Below are positions 8,256 through 19,300 of a DNA stretch of 64,000 nt, in pieces. A program made the translations under genes and the position numbers. A model generated the notes under the pieces. That model had not been told where the DNA came from and did not search any database. It worked only from the letters and a program-made list of their open reading frames with translations. The stretch lies in assembly GCA_919902505.1 (NCBI GenBank), contig CAKKRE010000016.1, positions 248,001 through 312,000 on the forward strand, read 5' to 3'. Origin of the DNA: Nitrospiraceae bacterium. GTDB lineage: Bacteria; Nitrospirota; Nitrospiria; Nitrospirales; Nitrospiraceae. Position 1 is the first letter of the stretch. Each line of letters opens with the position of its first letter.

Positions 8256-10439
8256 CTAGGAACGCTCTTGCCACGAGCGAACACGTCGCACGGTGATAAT
8301 GCCATCGACCCTTTCGATCGCCTTGAGCACCCGAGCCAGATGTGCAGTGTCCAGGACCTCGATGATGAAATCCAGCATCGCCTTCCGGTCCTCACGCGTC
8401 GTAATTTCAGCCCGACTGATATTGGCCTGGCACTCGGAGATGGCCGTCGAGACGTGCGCCAGCACTCCGGTCTTGTCCACGGCGACGACCGAAACCTTCA
8501 CGGAGTGTGTGCTGGGTGTGGAATGGTCCCACTCGACTTCGACCAGCCGGTTCTTGTCATAGTCCAACGCTTCCAAATTGGGACAATCCACGGTATGAAT
8601 CGTGAGCCCACGCCCCCTGGTGATATACCCCAAGATGCGGTCCCCCGGCACAGGGTTGCAACAACGGGAGAGTTGCATCAACAGGTCCCGCGCGCCTTTG
8701 ACCTGCACACCCGTGTCATCGGTCCGTCCGGTGACCGGTTTCGACGGTGGCGGAACCTCAGGGGCGACCGTCTGTCCTTCCGTCGCGACGGGCGGATTGA
8801 TTTTGCTCATCACCTGCGAGGTCGGCACATGGCCGAAGCCGACGGCTGCGGCCAGTTCCTCCGGCGTTTCATATCCGACCTGTTTGGCCACGGCCAGGAG
8901 CTGTTCCGACCGCATCATCTGGGCCGGCGCCAGGCCATGCCGGCGGAACTCGGCTTCCAGCAACCGCTTGCCGATCTCGATGCTACGGGATTGTTCTTCG
9001 GCCTTGATCCAATGTTTGATCTTGGTTTTCGCGCGCGACGTGCGGACGAATTTCAACCAGTCCCGGTGAGGCGTTTGATTGGCGGCGGTCAGGATCTCCA
9101 CCATATCTCCGCTTTCCATCATGTGTTTCAGCGGAACGATCTTGCCGCTCACCTTCGCCCCCACACAGTGGTCGCCGATTTCGGTGTGGACGGAATAGGC
9201 AAAATCCACCGGAGTGGAGCCTTTGGGCAATTCCTTCACCATGCCCTGAGGGGTAAAGACGTAGACGACATCGTGAAAAAGATCCAGCTTCACCGAATCC
9301 ATGAACTGACGATTGTCCGGCAAATCCTGATTCCATTCCACGAACTGTCGTAACCAGCTGAACACCTTTCCATCTTTCTCGTCGATCCGCCCGTGTTCTT
9401 TATACTTCCAGTGTGCGGCAATGCCTTGCTCCGAGACGCGATGCATCTCCGCCGTGCGAATCTGAAACTCGACATGTTCACCCTTGGGTCCGACGACCGT
9501 GGTGTGCAACGACTGATACATGTTCGATTTCGGAATCGCGATGTAGTCCTTGAACCGGCCCGGCAGCGGGCGCCACAGCGAATGGATGACACCGAGGAGC
9601 GCATAACAGTTCATCTTGATGTCGGTAATGATCCGCAGCGCGGCAAGATCGTACACTTCCTCGAATGAGATCGATTGCTTCTCCATCTTCTGGTAGATGC
9701 CGTACAGGTGTTTAGGCCGGCCTGAGACTTCACCCTGCAAGCCGGCCTCGGCCATGGCCTTCTTCACCAGGTCGATGACTTCAATGATGTACTGCTGCCG
9801 GTCTTCATCCCGCTTCGCCACCCGAACGCGCAGCGATTCGTAGACATCCGGTTTGAGATGTTTCAGACAGAGGTCTTCCAGCTCGTTCTTAATCCAACCG
9901 ATCCCCAGCCGATTGGCCAGCGGAGCATAAATCTCCAGCGTCTCCTGGGCGATTTGTTGCCGCTTCCCCTCGCTCAGATATTCCAGGGTCCGCATGTTGT
10001 GGAGCCGATCCGCCAGCTTGATGAGGACGACGCGGATATCGTCCGCCATCGACAAGACCATCTTGCGGAAATTTTCCGCCTGCTTTTCCTCGTAGTTCCG
10101 GAAGGTAATCTTGCCGATCTTGGTCACGCCGTCGACCAGATGCACCACGTCCTTTCCGAATCGCTGCTCCAACTCAAGCGGCGTGGCCAGCGTATCTTCC
10201 AACGTGTCGTGCAGCAGACCCGCGACGATGGCCGTGACATCCGTCTTCAAATGGGTCAAAAGGCCGGCGACCGCCAGGGGATGCCGAAAGTAAGGCTCAC
10301 CGGATCGGCGCATCTGCCCTTCATGCGCCTTAGCCGAAAAATCATAGGCCCGGCGCACAAGATCGAGGTCCGCCTCGACGTTGTAGCTCTTCACCCGATC
10401 GATCAGCTGACTCAGCTCTGTCACCGTCTCATGCGGCAT
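8256..10439 (-). CDS. rel: Bifunctional (p)ppGpp synthetase/hydrolase
   Basis: RelA/SpoT homologue (727 aa) that makes and degrades the stringent-response alarmone. Domains in order: HD hydrolase (HDTLEDT at residues 77-83), synthetase (RFKDYIAIP near 290 and EFQIRT near 325), TGS (near 390-450), a helical and zinc-finger-like region with RCCNPVPGD near 600, and a C-terminal ACT domain. The RFKD form of the RxKD motif and the intact HD box indicate both activities. It starts two bases after the recJ stop, so the two genes are cotranscribed. It is the only long RSH gene in this window. Confidence 0.95.
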   Translation of the reverse strand: MPHETVTELSQLIDRVKSYNVEADLDLVRRAYDFSAKAHEGQMRRSGEPYFRHPLAVAGLLTHLKTDVTAIVAGLLHDTLEDTLATPLELEQRFGKDVVHLVDGVTKIGKITFRNYEEKQAENFRKMVLSMADDIRVVLIKLADRLHNMRTLEYLSEGKRQQIAQETLEIYAPLANRLGIGWIKNELEDLCLKHLKPDVYESLRVRVAKRDEDRQQYIIEVIDLVKKAMAEAGLQGEVSGRPKHLYGIYQKMEKQSISFEEVYDLAALRIITDIKMNCYALLGVIHSLWRPLPGRFKDYIAIPKSNMYQSLHTTVVGPKGEHVEFQIRTAEMHRVSEQGIAAHWKYKEHGRIDEKDGKVFSWLRQFVEWNQDLPDNRQFMDSVKLDLFHDVVYVFTPQGMVKELPKGSTPVDFAYSVHTEIGDHCVGAKVSGKIVPLKHMMESGDMVEILTAANQTPHRDWLKFVRTSRAKTKIKHWIKAEEQSRSIEIGKRLLEAEFRRHGLAPAQMMRSEQLLAVAKQVGYETPEELAAAVGFGHVPTSQVMSKINPPVATEGQTVAPEVPPPSKPVTGRTDDTGVQVKGARDLLMQLSRCCNPVPGDRILGYITRGRGLTIHTVDCPNLEALDYDKNRLVEVEWDHSTPSTHSVKVSVVAVDKTGVLAHVSTAISECQANISRAEITTREDRKAMLDFIIEVLDTAHLARVLKAIERVDGIITVRRVRSWQERS

Positions 10440-10441
10440 AA

Positions 10442-12148
10442 TTACGACACCTCACCGCTCATGCGGAGAGCCTTGATACGCAACTGCACCCGATCGTAGC
10501 CATTCCAATGATTGCGCTCGGGGCTGAAGGCCAAATCCACCGGTTGACCGGCTCTAAGCCCCAGTTCTTCAAACGAGCCCATGCGAAAGCCGATGCTATC
10601 GAAGATAAACGACCGCCCTTGCCGCACACGCAACTTCAGATGCTTCTCGCCGACGACTCGCGCGTCCACCACATCCAGGCCGCGAACCGCCAACGTGGGT
10701 TCGGGATTGCCGGCCCCGAAGGGATGCAGGGATTCCAGTTCCTGGATCAGATCGAAATTGACATCCGTCAGCTTCACCTCGGCATCGACGTGCAGGGTCG
10801 GCACCGTGCGAGCACTCCCGGCCCACTGAGCCGCCACCTCACAGAACCGCCGGCGGAATTCCTCCAACCGCGATTCCTTGAGCGTCAGTCCAGCGGCACT
10901 CGGATGGCCGCCATAGGCCTCCAGCAGATCCTTGCACTCCGACAACCCCTGATACAGATCGAACCCCTCCACCGTCCTGGCCGAGCCCTTTCCTATGCCC
11001 TGCCCATCGATCGCAATCACGATGCTCGGACGATGAAACCGGTCCACCAAGCGAGCGGCAACAATCCCCACAACACCCAGATGCCAGTCACGCGAGCCCA
11101 AGACGATCGCCGCGGCCGGCTCATCCTGCTTCAGATAGGTTGCCGCCTCACCGGTAATGCCTTCCTCGATCTGTTGCCGCTGCCGGTTCAACTGCTCCAA
11201 CTGTTCGGCAATCTGCATGGCCTCCTGATCGGACTCCGTCGTCAACAGCCGCACACAGAGCATGGCATGATCCAGCCGTCCTGCGGCATTCAACCGTGGG
11301 CCCAGACGGAAACCGATCGTCTCGCTCGTGCAGGCCTTCGCGATGCCGGCGACCTGCTTGAGCGCGCGAATTCCAGCGCGGGCCCCGCGCGTGATGTGGG
11401 TCAGGCCTTCCCGCACCAGAATCCGATTCTCGTCCTGAAGCGGCACGATGTCGGCCACCGTTGCCAACGCGACCAGATCCAAACAGGAGTCAGGCTCTAC
11501 TTCACCGGATCCATACCGTTGCTGATACGCCGATACCACCTTATACGCCAACCCCGCCGAGCAGAGCCCTTTGAACGGATAGATCGCATCGCGCCGGTGC
11601 GGATTGAGCACGGCCAGGGCGGCCGGCATCGTGGCATCAGTTTGATGATGATCCGTGACGATCACATCCATGCCGAGCTCCCTGGCGACCGCAATCTCAT
11701 GATGCGAGGTCGTCCCGCAGTCGGAAGTGACCAGCAGCGAAATCCCCTCTTCCGCTAAGCGACGAACCGCCCCCTCGTTCAACCCGTAGCCTTCGCGAAC
11801 CCGATGCGGAATGTAGCCACAGGCATTCCCGCCGAGACCTTGATAGAACGACAGATAGAGACTCGTCGCCGAGACCCCATCGACATCGTAGTCGCCGTAA
11901 AAACAGACCCGCTCCTGGCGAGCGAGGGCCTGATGTAACCGCTCGACAGCCGGTTCCATATCAGGGAGCAAAAATGGATCATGCAGCCCGCCCTGCACGC
12001 TGGACATCCAACGGGTCGCTTCATCGGGAGTCGTGACCCCACGCGCAAGCAACACCGACGCCGTTACCGGCGAGATCGACAATTGCTGCGACAGATTGTG
12101 CTGCAAGGCACGATCGGCCGCTCGAAACACCCACAACTTGTCCTGCAT
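10442..12148 (-). CDS. recJ: Single-strand DNA exonuclease RecJ
   Basis: A 568-residue 5'-3' single-strand DNA exonuclease used in recombination and mismatch repair. The DHH phosphoesterase motifs are visible: DYDVDGVSA near residue 102, a TSDCGTT block, TDHHQTD near 168 and the DHHA1 motif GGHPSAAG near 410, followed by the OB-fold C-terminal part. The length matches typical RecJ. It has its own promoter upstream and runs into rel with only two bases between. Confidence 0.95.
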   Translation of the reverse strand: MQDKLWVFRAADRALQHNLSQQLSISPVTASVLLARGVTTPDEATRWMSSVQGGLHDPFLLPDMEPAVERLHQALARQERVCFYGDYDVDGVSATSLYLSFYQGLGGNACGYIPHRVREGYGLNEGAVRRLAEEGISLLVTSDCGTTSHHEIAVARELGMDVIVTDHHQTDATMPAALAVLNPHRRDAIYPFKGLCSAGLAYKVVSAYQQRYGSGEVEPDSCLDLVALATVADIVPLQDENRILVREGLTHITRGARAGIRALKQVAGIAKACTSETIGFRLGPRLNAAGRLDHAMLCVRLLTTESDQEAMQIAEQLEQLNRQRQQIEEGITGEAATYLKQDEPAAAIVLGSRDWHLGVVGIVAARLVDRFHRPSIVIAIDGQGIGKGSARTVEGFDLYQGLSECKDLLEAYGGHPSAAGLTLKESRLEEFRRRFCEVAAQWAGSARTVPTLHVDAEVKLTDVNFDLIQELESLHPFGAGNPEPTLAVRGLDVVDARVVGEKHLKLRVRQGRSFIFDSIGFRMGSFEELGLRAGQPVDLAFSPERNHWNGYDRVQLRIKALRMSGEVS

Positions 12149-12199
12149 GAATCCTCTATCTTTACCTGAAATAATCAGAAGTTACTAAGAAGTGAGGGA

Positions 12200-12228
12200 A
12201 TGGTATCGACTCACCTATTTTTTGTCAA
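12200..12228 (-). promoter_or_regulatory. Promoter of the recJ-rel operon
   Basis: Reading leftward, TTGACA (complement of 12223-12228) and TACCAT (complement of 12200-12205) are 17 bases apart, about 50 bases before the recJ start codon. The -35 box is perfect and the -10 box matches at four of six positions. Confidence 0.55.
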
Positions 12229-12336
12229 ACGAAGCTCGTTGGACGGGAGCGTTCCGCGGGGGACGGTGACGATCAGCGCTCTGACAGACGAACGGCGTCT
12301 CAGGTGAACAACAGGAGGGCCAGACAGGGAGCGGAT

Positions 12337-12369
12337 AAAAAAAAGGAGGGGACTACTCCCCTCCCTTTT
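12337..12369 (-). terminator. Terminator built into the end of pup
   Basis: On the minus strand an 8-base-pair GC-rich stem (12357-12364 with 12345-12352) is followed by a run of eight T residues (12337-12344). The rising arm is the coding sequence for the last Gly-Gly-Glu residues of Pup, and the stop codon sits in the four-base loop. This is a canonical intrinsic terminator that overlaps the gene it ends. Confidence 0.85.
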
Positions 12370-12550
12370 GCACATAATTCTTCACGAACTCTTCGGCATT
12401 TTTTTCGAGTACGTCGTCGATTTCATCGACCAGTTTGTCGATGTCCTCTTTCATTTTCTTTCCGGATTCGACGACCTTCGGATTCGGCTTGACCTCTTCC
12501 TTCTGATGAGACTCTTTCCTGGATTCCGGTCTCCTCTCCTGTTTCTCCAT
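12353..12550 (-). CDS. pup: Prokaryotic ubiquitin-like protein Pup
   Basis: A 65-residue, highly charged protein that marks other proteins for the bacterial proteasome after ligation to lysines. The second half, with DIDDVLEKNAEEFVKNYVQ followed by the Lys-Gly-Gly-Glu end, is the Pup signature: a helix that binds the proteasomal ATPase and the conserved Gly-Gly C-terminus. Because it ends in Glu rather than Gln, it would not need deamidation by Dop before ligation. The ATG at 12550 is chosen because GGAGG lies seven bases upstream; the TTG at 12568 has no such site. The proteasome, PafA and Dop genes are not in this window. Confidence 0.92.
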   Translation of the reverse strand: MEKQERRPESRKESHQKEEVKPNPKVVESGKKMKEDIDKLVDEIDDVLEKNAEEFVKNYVQKGGE

Positions 12551-12713
12551 CGGAGCACCTCCAGTCAATCAGAACCTGTTCGAACCACCCACTCCTTGTC
12601 ACCTTACTCTAGGGTCGTCGAACGCGTCAAGCCAAGGAACACATTGTGTACGGAGCCGCTCGCATAGCGCCCGGAACGCCTCACTAGCGACCAACCCCAC
12701 CTCACACCCGCAG

Positions 12714-14768
12714 CTATTTCACAATGAGCGAGACGATCAGCAGCGCGACAATGTTAATGACCTTGATCATCGGATTGATCGCCGGCCCGGCCGTATCCTT
12801 GTACGGGTCGCCGACCGTGTCCCCGGTCACCGCCGCCTTATGCGTATCGGTCCCCTTCAGACCCTGCTCTTCGATGTACTTCTTGGCATTGTCCCACGCG
12901 CCGCCGCCGCTCGTCATGGAGATGGCCACAAAGAGACCCGTCACGATACTCCCCACCAGCACGCCGCCAAGCGCCTGAGGTCCGAGGACCACACCCACCA
13001 GAATCGGGGCCACGACGGGAATCAACCCCGGAATCATCATCTTCTGAATCGCCGCCTGCGTCACGATATCCACGCAGGTGCCGTACTCCGGCTTTCCGGT
13101 ACCTTCCATAATGCCTTTGATCGTCCGGAACTGACGCCGAACCTCCTCCACGACCAGCCCGGCTGCCTGACCGACCGCTTTCATGCACAACGCGCCGAAG
13201 ATGAACGGCAGCATTCCCCCGAGAAAGAGCCCGACCAGTACCAAGGGATTGGAGAGATCGAAGGTGCTGGCTTGGCTACCCTTGGCCACCTCACGGGCGA
13301 ATTCCGCAAACAAGACCACCGCCGCGAGTGCGGCAGAGCCGATCGCATACCCTTTGGTGACCGCCTTTGTCGTATTCCCAACCGCGTCGAGCGGGTCCGT
13401 GATGTCACGTACCTCCTTGCCCAGGTGCGCCATTTCGGCGATCCCGCCGGCATTGTCCGTAATCGGACCGAACGCATCGATCGCCACCACAATCCCCGCC
13501 ATCGAGAGCATCGACACTGCCGCCACGGCCACACCGTACAAACCACCTGACTCCGCTCCACCGCAAATCCAAAAGCTGCCGAGAATCGCCGCACCGATGA
13601 CGACCACCGGAGCGGACGTCGACTGCATCCCCACTGCCAAACCGGCAATGATGTTCGTCGCGTGGCCGGTCTCGCTGGCCTTGGCAATATCCTTCACCGG
13701 CGCATACTCCTTGGACGTGTAATAGTCGGTGATGAACACCAGCGCGAGCGTCACGGCCAATCCCATCAATGCGGCCAGGTAATAACTCACGCCGCTCACC
13801 CCTCCGACACCCTCCATAATCTTCGAGGTGATCGGAAAAAATGCCACAGCGGCAATGCCGCCGGCGACAAACAGCCCCTTGTACAAAGCCGGCATAATTT
13901 CACCGCCAGGGCTGACTTTCACAAACAAAATGCCGATGATCGTCGCGAAGATCGTCACTCCACCCAACGCCAGCGGGTAGAGGATCGGCGCGCTGACACC
14001 CTTGAACATCGTGAACGCCAGGACCATCGCCGCCACCGTCGTGACCGCGTAGGTTTCAAACAAATCCGCTGCCATGCCTGCGCAATCACCGACGTTGTCG
14101 CCCACGTTGTCGGCAATGACCGCCGGATTACGAGGGTCGTCTTCAGGAATACCCGCTTCGACCTTCCCCACAAGATCGGCACCCACATCGGCCGCTTTGG
14201 TGTAGATGCCGCCGCCAACGCGCGCAAACACGGAGATCAAGCTGCCGCCGAAGCCGAGGCTGAGCAACGCATGAATCGCTTTTTCCTGCCCGGCCATCTG
14301 CGAGGCTAGTGTGTAGAAACTTGTAATCGCCAAGAGGCCTAACCCGATCAGCAAGAGGCCTGTCACCGCACCGCCTCGGAATGCGACGGTCAACGCCGCG
14401 TTCATGCCGTCGTGCGCTGCTTGCGCCGTTCGCACGTTCGCCCGGACCGCGATAATCATACCCACATAACCGGCGAGTGCCGAGGCCCCGGCGCCGATTA
14501 AAAATCCAATGGCCGTCAGCATCCCGAACTTATCCGATACGGCGCCCGCCCCCCAGAGCACCACGAACAACACGGCCGCCACCACGCCCACTGTCTTGTA
14601 TTGGCGGTTCATATAGGCACCGGCGCCCTCTTGAATCGCTTTCGCAATTTCCTGCATCTTCGCATTCCCCGCGTTGAGCTTGAACACCCACATCGCGAGA
14701 TAGAGGCCATACGCAATCCCGGCAACCGCCGCAACCAGAGCAAAAGTCACAATCGCTGAGTCGCTCAC
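12714..14768 (-). CDS. hppA: Membrane-bound proton-translocating pyrophosphatase
   Basis: A 684-residue integral membrane pump that couples pyrophosphate hydrolysis to ion transport. About 16 transmembrane segments are evident. The catalytic block [14 protein letters not shown] is present, as is DNVGDNVGD. The position that distinguishes the two types reads [10 protein letters not shown]; Lys at this site is the mark of the potassium-independent, proton-pumping class. The start is GTG with AGGAGGAG ahead of it. The gene stands alone; it fits a chemolithotroph living near the energy limit. Confidence 0.95.
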   Translation of the reverse strand: MSDSAIVTFALVAAVAGIAYGLYLAMWVFKLNAGNAKMQEIAKAIQEGAGAYMNRQYKTVGVVAAVLFVVLWGAGAVSDKFGMLTAIGFLIGAGASALAGYVGMIIAVRANVRTAQAAHDGMNAALTVAFRGGAVTGLLLIGLGLLAITSFYTLASQMAGQEKAIHALLSLGFGGSLISVFARVGGGIYTKAADVGADLVGKVEAGIPEDDPRNPAVIADNVGDNVGDCAGMAADLFETYAVTTVAAMVLAFTMFKGVSAPILYPLALGGVTIFATIIGILFVKVSPGGEIMPALYKGLFVAGGIAAVAFFPITSKIMEGVGGVSGVSYYLAALMGLAVTLALVFITDYYTSKEYAPVKDIAKASETGHATNIIAGLAVGMQSTSAPVVVIGAAILGSFWICGGAESGGLYGVAVAAVSMLSMAGIVVAIDAFGPITDNAGGIAEMAHLGKEVRDITDPLDAVGNTTKAVTKGYAIGSAALAAVVLFAEFAREVAKGSQASTFDLSNPLVLVGLFLGGMLPFIFGALCMKAVGQAAGLVVEEVRRQFRTIKGIMEGTGKPEYGTCVDIVTQAAIQKMMIPGLIPVVAPILVGVVLGPQALGGVLVGSIVTGLFVAISMTSGGGAWDNAKKYIEEQGLKGTDTHKAAVTGDTVGDPYKDTAGPAINPMIKVINIVALLIVSLIVK

Positions 14769-14985
14769 AGTGTTCTCCTCCTGTTAACAGAATGGTGAAA
14801 CTGAGAATCCAGCTAAAATGTGTCGGTGGATACTCCGTCGCTGACATGAACCAGTCACGTACAACGGTCGATGAATGTCACAGAATCTCCGTGGTCCAAA
14901 CCCATCGCGAGCTGAGAACGCAGCGGGAAGAATGGCTGCGGGCCCGACAACAGACACGGGTGTAAACAAGCGGGAAAGTGGCGCC

Positions 14986-15014
14986 ATTCTATAGCGAGGT
15001 CGGAATCGGATCAA
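14986..15014 (-). promoter_or_regulatory. Possible promoter of hppA
   Basis: On the minus strand TTGATC and TAGAAT are spaced 17 bases apart (complement of 15009-15014 and 14986-14991). It would give a leader of about 210 bases. I see no riboswitch or other structure in that leader, and no gene between 14769 and 15061. Confidence 0.3.
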
Positions 15015-15061
15015 GGCGAAAGATGGGAAATCAGGCCCTCTATCGAGAACCGATCGAACGA

Positions 15062-15586
15062 TTATAACCGTTCCACCAACCCATACATCGCCTGTTGCGG
15101 CCACATGAGCGCCCCGTTCGCTCTGCAGGGGCGCTCGTTTAGGGCTAGAGAAGTCGCGATCGGGTCGAGATCCATCACATTGGCGGTTCTATTCAGCATG
15201 CCGTACTTGAGGTCATCCGCAGCAACACGCATCGAACCGAGCACAGATCGATCGGTACTTCGATGAACCTCCAATGGCCCAAGCATCAAACCAACACGGA
15301 CAATCCGTTCACGCGTCAGCCCCTGCGCCTCCAACACGGCAAGAAACAGATCGCGATGCCGGTGTCCAAGTTCGGCCAACTGCGGAGCACGCAGACCCGG
15401 CATGAACAGCACATAGCGAGTGATGTCGTGACAGAACAGCACGCACTGACGGCGGTCGAGCGTCAACAGATGCCCATGCCAGCTACTCAATGGACCTGCT
15501 TGGGCATCACGCTCAGCGACCACTTCAGGCAGATCAGTTGCGGAAGGAATCCGGGGTATCAGCTTCTGAGTGCAGTGGAGAATCAC
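15062..15586 (-). CDS. DUF6933-like protein
   Basis: A protein of 174 residues that begins with the block ILHCTQKL followed by a conserved segment around RYVLFMPGLRAPQLAEL, which resembles the DUF6933 family as I remember it. No function is known. I start it at the GTG at 15586, just before ILHCTQKL, with an AGAGG site about ten bases upstream; the longer frame to 15685 would overlap the metallopeptidase gene and gives meaningless sequence. It is the last gene of the leftward defence island. Confidence 0.6.
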   Translation of the reverse strand: MILHCTQKLIPRIPSATDLPEVVAERDAQAGPLSSWHGHLLTLDRRQCVLFCHDITRYVLFMPGLRAPQLAELGHRHRDLFLAVLEAQGLTRERIVRVGLMLGPLEVHRSTDRSVLGSMRVAADDLKYGMLNRTANVMDLDPIATSLALNERPCRANGALMWPQQAMYGLVERL

Positions 15587-15648
15587 AGATACGCGGCCTC
15601 TGGACTGATAGTAACTGCAGCAACCTAAATCGAGCGGAGCACCGGGGC

Positions 15649-16353
15649 TCACAGCTCCATCGCCGCGCCGTTCTTCTTGAGCCACTCTTTTCGATCGCGA
15701 TGATTGGGCAAGATCTTATCCACTTCGTTCCAAAACGCCGCAGTGTGATCGAGAGAGTGGAAATGACAGAGTTCATGTACCACGATGTAATCAATGATGG
15801 TGGGCGGCGCCATCATGCATTTCCAATGGAATGCAAGGCTGCCCGTTGGTGAGCAAGACGCCCACCGATGCCCAAGCTCTCGCACATCGACGTTGCGAGG
15901 AGTAACCCCGACTTTGGGCGCATAATAGCCGACTCGCTGGGTGATACGCTCGTGGCCACGGGCAATGAAATAATCCCGAAAGGCAGCTTTTGCGGTCGCC
16001 ACTTCACCATGATCCACCAAGTTGCGGCGCAAGCAGAATCGCCCATTCCTGAGCAGCAATGGCTCATCCTGATCTGCAACCAGCGAGAGGCGGTACGATC
16101 GTCCAAGATAGAGAAAGCCCTCGCCGTTGCGATACTCCCGCACCACCCGGGTAGCATTGAGATCGCGCCACTCTGCGAGCGTTTTGTAGATCCAGTACTG
16201 CTTCGCCTGGACGATATCTTCAATGCGTTCGTCCGGAAGGCCGGCCGGCGCACGAACAATCACGCGCCCGTCGCGCTCAACCACGATATCTGCAGTCGTA
16301 CGGCTGCTACGTACGACCCCATACGAGAGAGCAGGATTACGCGAAGCCTTCAT
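15649..16353 (-). CDS. YgjP-like metallopeptidase (DUF45/WLM)
   Basis: A 234-residue predicted zinc hydrolase. The motif HELCHFHSLDHTAAFW near residue 190 supplies the HExxH zinc site and the third histidine; RELGHRWASC upstream is another family hallmark. YgjP-type genes are frequently found beside hsdR in type I restriction loci. The gene overlaps the hsdR stop by four bases (ATGA), so it is translationally coupled to hsdR and probably functions with it. No substrate is known. Confidence 0.85.
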   Translation of the reverse strand: MKASRNPALSYGVVRSSRTTADIVVERDGRVIVRAPAGLPDERIEDIVQAKQYWIYKTLAEWRDLNATRVVREYRNGEGFLYLGRSYRLSLVADQDEPLLLRNGRFCLRRNLVDHGEVATAKAAFRDYFIARGHERITQRVGYYAPKVGVTPRNVDVRELGHRWASCSPTGSLAFHWKCMMAPPTIIDYIVVHELCHFHSLDHTAAFWNEVDKILPNHRDRKEWLKKNGAAMEL

Positions 16354-19300
16354 GTCGTCAGTTCCTCGTGACGCTTCTCTGCAAGTTTAACGATTTCGAC
16401 GGCGAGGCGCTCGTGCTGCTCAGTGAGTTGCGGAATATCGGCGAGAAGAATCTCCGTGTCGATGTTGCCACGCAGCCGCTTGACTTCAATCGGCTTCTTC
16501 CAAAAATCGATAATTCCAATCGTCGCCTGGAGTATCTCCACGATACGGAGCATGAGTGGCTTCAATCGTGTCCGGTCCGGGGAGGACATATCACCGTCAC
16601 CGAACGCCACCTGCGTCACATAATCATAGAACGTCGTGGCTTCCCTGGTCAGCCCTTCAACGGCTTCGCCGCGCCCCGCCAACGCGTCCGCTCGGAGCTG
16701 TTCATACCCCTCCGCCAACGCGTCCCAGTTATTCCTGTGCTCCTGAATGAGTGTTTCCAATTTATCGCTCAGCCGCTTATAGAAGGCCGGATCTTCATCG
16801 AAATGCACCGTACAGTGCTTACGGAGGGCGTGCTCCATCTCGCTAGCCTTGGCCTCAGGAGCCCCGGCCGCGTGCTTCCGCACGTGAGCCAAAAAGTCGG
16901 CCGAGAGCAATTCAATGGGCGGAATCTTCGGGTCGATGCCGAGATCGATCAGGTGCTCATTGATAAGCGCCTTCACCTTCGCCCCGGCATCCGCAAGATC
17001 GAGCGAATCGTCCTTGTACCGCTCCTTCACCATGCGTAGGAGATACCCGAACCGCCTGGCCGGCCCTCGATACGGATGACCGGCCTCGTGCGGCAGGATC
17101 AGGTTCAAGCTCTGGAGAAATGTCTTCAAATACACCTCAAAATCAGCCCGCCGCTTGAGATCCTCCATCGCGCCGACCGCCGCATGCACGACGGCCACCT
17201 CCTCTTCCGGCCCCTTCAATACCCCTGTGACGAATCCCTCGATTTTAAAGATGCCAGCAGAACGAAAGTGCTGCAGAAGCCGCTGGTACCGTTCGTCCAA
17301 AATAGGCACCTCGGTGAGCAGATTCTTCAACCCCTGCTGAATGTCCTGCGCATCTTCCTTGGCATAAATGGACAAGGCATGGGCCAGGTGATTAGCCAGG
17401 CCGATGTAGTCCACGATGAAACCCCGCCCCTTGCCGTTCGACACACGGTTCACGCGGGCGATCGCTTGTAGAAGATTGTGCTCCCGCACACGCTTGTCGA
17501 GATACATGACCTGCTCAACCGGCGCATCGAAACCGGTCAGCAGCATGTCGCACACAATCAAAAAGGCAATGCCGCTGAGATCCTTATCCGGATCATCGAG
17601 ATCAAACGGCCTACAGAAATTCTCGACCGCATTCCAGCGTTTGGCTTCTTTGCGGGCCTCGATCACGACCGCTAACTCATTGGTGGCATCAGACGAGACG
17701 ACCACCACCGCTTTCAGGAAGGCCATGCGCCGGATCAAGTCTGCATTGGGCGTCGGTTGGCGGCGTTCACCATCCACCCGCTCGGCAAGCGCCGCCCGTA
17801 TGGCTTTCTGATACCGAATCGCCGCCAACTTGGAGTGGCACACCACCTGAGCCTTAAAGCCATCCGGCAAGATGTTCTCGACGTAATGCTTCACTAAGTC
17901 GCGGGAGATGGCCTCAATCCGCTGTTCCGATTCAAGAATGTCGCCACTTGCGCCGTATTTCTTCTTGATCGCCAGTAGTTCCTCCTCGGTCCGCTCCTTG
18001 AACAAATCCTCAAACTTCGTATCGAAACCATGCTTGTCCTTCAGTGCGGTATCCGCCGTGCGACCTTCGTAGAGAATCTGAAGCGTCGTGCCGTCATGCA
18101 CGGCGTCCATCAGTTTGTAAGTATCGATATATTCCCCGAATCGTTTCACGGTCCGCTTCGTACCGTGCTGTTCAGAAATGAGAGGAGTCCCCGTGAAGGC
18201 AATCCTGGTCGCATGCGGGAAGGCCTCGAAGAGATTGTCTCCTAAATCGGAGCTTTGCGTACGGTGTGCCTCGTCGATCATCAGGAGAATCCGCTCGGAC
18301 CGATTCACCACGCCAAAGGTTTCTGCCGTGGGAGCCTTCCCATAGCGAGCCAGCGTCTCCGCCACCATCAGCGGGACATCGTCCGCCCGCTCCATGAACT
18401 TGTGGACCATCACCATATTCACATCGGACGCGTCGGTGCCCAGGTGCTCCCGGAGCTGAGCCGTGCTCTCGATCACATTCACTTTTCCACCGATCAAACG
18501 GGCGGTCGCGGACAGCTGCGTTTCAAGGTCGATCCGGTCGTTGACCATCACAATCTTGAAGTCAGCCAGATCGGCAGACGCTCGCAGCATTCGGGCGACA
18601 AACACCATCGTGAGCGATTTACCGGACCCCTGCGTATGCCAGACGACACCGGACCGTTCCTCTGCGGTCTTGCCCATGCGCAGCCGCTCAACAATGCGTC
18701 GGGCCGCGCGGTATTGCTGATAGCGACAGACCACCTTGACGCGTTTACCGGCATCGGTATCCATGAAGACCGTGCAGGTACGCAGCACATCCAACAGCGT
18801 ATCCGGCGCAAGCAACCCTTGAATCATTCGTTCCTGTTCGCGCTCGACCCCAAGCGGCGGCCGGTAAGAACGCCGGGGCTCAGGCCAGATGTCTTTCCAG
18901 GCGGAGAAATGCTCGTGTCCGGACGTGATCGTGCCGAACTCGGCCTTCTCGCCGCAGGTACGAATGAGCAGGAGCGTTGAGTAGAACAAGCGCGGCTCAC
19001 CTTCGCGCAACCCGGCAGCGGCCGTCTCAGGACGTCCATTCCTGTAGCGGAGCAACTGCTCAAAGGCCGCGTGCATCGGGTTGGCCGTATTCGGATCGCC
19101 GATCTTCGCCTCGACCACCACCAGCGGAATCCCGTTCACAAACAGGACGATGTCCGGAATGATGCAATGCTTCACGCATCCCGGCGTATCGATCCGGAAT
19201 TGGTTGATCGCATGAAAGACGTTTCGCTCCGGGTGGGTGAAATCGATCAACTGCGCGACCGGGTCTGGCTCCCCGGTGAGTTCGTTCACATCGACTTGAG

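Noticed and set aside
8268-9353. A 361-codon frame antisense to rel
   Set aside because: Shadow frame; rel is complete and well conserved on the other strand.
10508-11758. A 416-codon frame antisense to recJ
   Set aside because: Shadow frame; RecJ motifs on the minus strand settle the coding strand.
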